DNA from: an uncultured Eubacteriales bacterium
GTDB taxonomy: Bacteria; Bacillota; Clostridia; Lachnospirales; Lachnospiraceae
NCBI GenBank assembly: GCA_900321915.1
Contig: ONXW01000238.1
Span: forward strand, 1-7,120
Direction: 5' to 3'
DNA: 7,120 bases
The notes beneath the pieces were generated by a model. The model had not been told where the DNA came from, made no database searches, and saw only the letters and a list, made by a program, of their open reading frames with translations. This document shows, piece after piece, positions 5,806 to 7,120 of the stretch (position 1 is its first letter; each line of letters starts with the position of its first letter). Position numbers and translations under genes: made by a program.

Positions 5806-5834
5806 AACTTACCTCTCTCTCTTTCAAAAGTCAA
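5806..5834 (-). promoter_or_regulatory. Promoter-like block of secreted repeat protein 2
   Basis: TTGACT (5834-5829) and TAAGTT (5811-5806) are separated by 17 bases containing GAGAGAGAGG, the same block as before repeat protein 1. Between it and the RBS lies a very AT-rich leader (5771-5805) that has no counterpart in the other copy. No terminator for the LCP gene is apparent in 5835-5883. Confidence 0.5.
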
Positions 5835-5883
5835 TAACATTTCCCGATTCAGCTTATGCATATTCTTATAGTTTGAAAGACGG

Positions 5884-7035
5884 TTACTGCTCCTTTTCAT
5901 AATAAAAAAGATCCAGGACCATCCGGTCTATGTCGGCATAATGCGGATGGTATTCATCCTGGGCTTCCCCGACCTTGGGCTCCCCGGGTAAAGTAAAAAA
6001 GTCATCGCCGGAAATGTCTCCGCTCCCTAAAATGCTGAGCGTCAGATCTACATATTCCTGACGCCGCATATCTGTCAGCATGTCCCCTTCCATGGCATCA
6101 AACATTTTTTCGACGATCTTCTGATCTTTTTTCAGACACCTCTTCAGCTGCTTTTCAAAGGCGATCATATAGATTTGCTGACGTTCCAGACGCTCCATGG
6201 CCGTAAAATGTTCTTTTGAATTTCTGGAGCGCACAAACAGCTCTGCATCCTTACCATGCAGCGTTATTTCCGCGCCGGGACTGAATGCCGGGTCTTTCCA
6301 CTCTGTCCGGTCCTTCGGTACTTTCACCGTGACTCCGCCCACCAGGTCATTCACGTCAGCAACCACATTCAGGTCTGCCAGCATGTAGTGATCGATGCTC
6401 AGGCCTCCCAGCAGACGGCTGACCGTATCCCGGGTCACCTCGCAGCTTTGTTCCACTCCGTTTCCATTCGTATAGGCCAGTGTAATACGCTCCACGGATT
6501 CTGTGACCACCTGGGAATCCGCATTCGTCCAGGGCATCACCGCCATGGTTTCTCTGGGGATCTTCAGGATCTGCACGGTGTTTCTGGCAGTGTTATGAGC
6601 CAGCAGAAAAATAGCGTCTGTCTGGCCCTGTTCCCAGGGAACTCTCTCTTCCAGCAGATCACCCTCGCTCCGGTCCAGTCCGAGAAGGAGAACAGCCCGG
6701 ATCCCGGTGTGGCGAAGATACCGCTTTCCCCCGTAGATCAGCTCCTTGTTCTTAAAGGGCTGCTGGCGGTTGAAGGCATTCTTCTCGGAATATTCATTTG
6801 TAGAAAAGAACGCGTAATCCACCTGCCGGCGGCCGCCGGGACCGGCTTCTCCGTTCTGGCCTGCAGCCTGATCCGCGGCGGCCTGCTCCGCGCTTTCCCA
6901 CCTGGCCCGCTGGGCGGCGTCCGCGGCCTCTGTGGCCTTCCGCTCAGAATAAAGGCGGGCGGTAAGCGCGCCGCCTGCCAGAAGGGCCGCCAGGCAGAGC
7001 CCGGCGGCGATCTTTTGAACTTTGTTCATTTTCAC
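5884..7035 (-). CDS. LytR-CpsA-Psr (LCP) family wall-polymer attachment protein
   Basis: The 383-residue protein has an N-terminal membrane anchor (about 7-28), then an Ala/Glu/Arg-rich, probably helical stretch (31-60) and a short Gly-rich turn, before the LCP domain (about 110-320). LCP hallmarks in order: VLLLGLDRSE (115-124), QTDAIFLLA (138-146), ILKIPRETM (156-164), the DLNVVADVNDLVGGV segment (221-235), and LFVRSRN...ERLERQQ (266-287), which carry the conserved Asp and Arg residues that bind the polyprenyl-diphosphate substrate and Mg2+. Known LCP enzymes transfer teichoic acid, capsule or other glycopolymers from the lipid carrier to peptidoglycan outside the cell. That fits the cpsC/cpsD/capD neighbours. 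The frame can start at GTG 7035, overlapping the previous stop, or at ATG 7029, which is two codons shorter and better spaced from GGAAG. I prefer the ATG slightly. Confidence 0.92.
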   Translation of the reverse strand: MKMNKVQKIAAGLCLAALLAGGALTARLYSERKATEAADAAQRARWESAEQAAADQAAGQNGEAGPGGRRQVDYAFFSTNEYSEKNAFNRQQPFKNKELIYGGKRYLRHTGIRAVLLLGLDRSEGDLLEERVPWEQGQTDAIFLLAHNTARNTVQILKIPRETMAVMPWTNADSQVVTESVERITLAYTNGNGVEQSCEVTRDTVSRLLGGLSIDHYMLADLNVVADVNDLVGGVTVKVPKDRTEWKDPAFSPGAEITLHGKDAELFVRSRNSKEHFTAMERLERQQIYMIAFEKQLKRCLKKDQKIVEKMFDAMEGDMLTDMRRQEYVDLTLSILGSGDISGDDFFTLPGEPKVGEAQDEYHPHYADIDRMVLDLFYYEKEQ

Positions 7036-7120
7036 TTCTTCCAGTCTTTGAGGGGCGTCCAGTCGATCTTCCGGATCTCGCCGAAGCGGCCCAGCATCTC
7101 ATCCCACTGCTCTTCTGTGA
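7032..7120 (-). CDS. C-terminal end of an unrecognised upstream gene (partial)
   Basis: Reading the minus strand from the right edge, 28 codons end in TGA at 7034-7032. The tail includes EEQWDEMLGRFGEIRKIDW and finishes in DWKK. The stop overlaps the possible GTG start of the LCP gene, and the codon use looks coding, so the two genes are probably one transcription unit. Too little is present to assign a family. Confidence 0.6.
   Translation of the reverse strand, partial: TEEQWDEMLGRFGEIRKIDWTPLKDWKK

Larger units (their letters stand above)
2991..5834. repeat. Tandem duplication of a [lipoprotein site - terminator - secreted repeat protein - promoter] module
   Basis: Copy 1 spans about 2991-4079 and copy 2 about 4086-5834, in direct orientation. 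Matching parts in the same order are the TTGTGTTATACT/GGAGGTA block, the terminator with its flanking GTATGC and TTTACAGCCGTATACC sequences, the repeat-protein gene, and the TTGACT/GA-tract block. Copy 1 lacks the lipoprotein gene. The divergence between copies shows the duplication is not recent. Confidence 0.75.

Noticed and set aside
2991..5834. Duplicated module considered as a transposon or insertion sequence.
   Set aside because: There is no transposase, recombinase, terminal inverted repeat or target-site duplication that I can see; plain tandem duplication explains it.

Overview
This window looks like part of a cell-surface polysaccharide locus from a moderately GC-rich Bacillota, most plausibly a clostridial or Lachnospiraceae-type gut anaerobe. 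The evidence is a Firmicutes-style split tyrosine-kinase pair (membrane adaptor plus separate kinase), an LCP-family ligase, secreted proteins with aromatic cell-wall-binding repeats, and strong GGAGG ribosome binding sites. The species cannot be named from sequence alone.

The main transcription direction is leftward (minus strand). From right to left there is the C-terminal tail of an unrecognised gene (7032-7120), an LCP-family protein (5884-7035), secreted repeat protein 2 (4912-5754), secreted repeat protein 1 (3111-4001), the chain-length/kinase-adaptor gene cpsC (2097-2891), the tyrosine kinase gene cpsD (1345-2097), and the N-terminal 390 residues of a membrane-anchored CapD/FlaA1-type nucleotide-sugar dehydratase or epimerase that runs off the left edge (1-1172). 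One gene points the other way: a small lipoprotein of unknown function at 4117-4824 on the plus strand.

In the polysaccharide part, cpsC and cpsD overlap by one base and should be translationally coupled. CpsC and CpsD would control polymer length and export, the CapD-like enzyme would make a modified UDP-sugar precursor, and the LCP protein would attach finished polymer to the wall. A 54-nt inverted-repeat element separates cpsD from the capD-like gene.

The middle of the window (about 2991-5834) is a tandemly duplicated module. Each copy has a plus-oriented extended -10 and Shine-Dalgarno block, a GC-rich bidirectional-looking terminator, a minus-strand secreted repeat protein, and a minus-strand promoter-like block with a GA tract. 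The right copy holds the lipoprotein gene between the Shine-Dalgarno and the terminator. The left copy has the flanks but no gene, so it reads as an empty or deleted site. The two repeat proteins are about 83% identical over their last 196 residues (hand count 163/196), but their linkers are unrelated: poly-Gly in one, Ser/Thr/Asp-rich in the other. This occupied/empty pair is the most unusual feature of the window.
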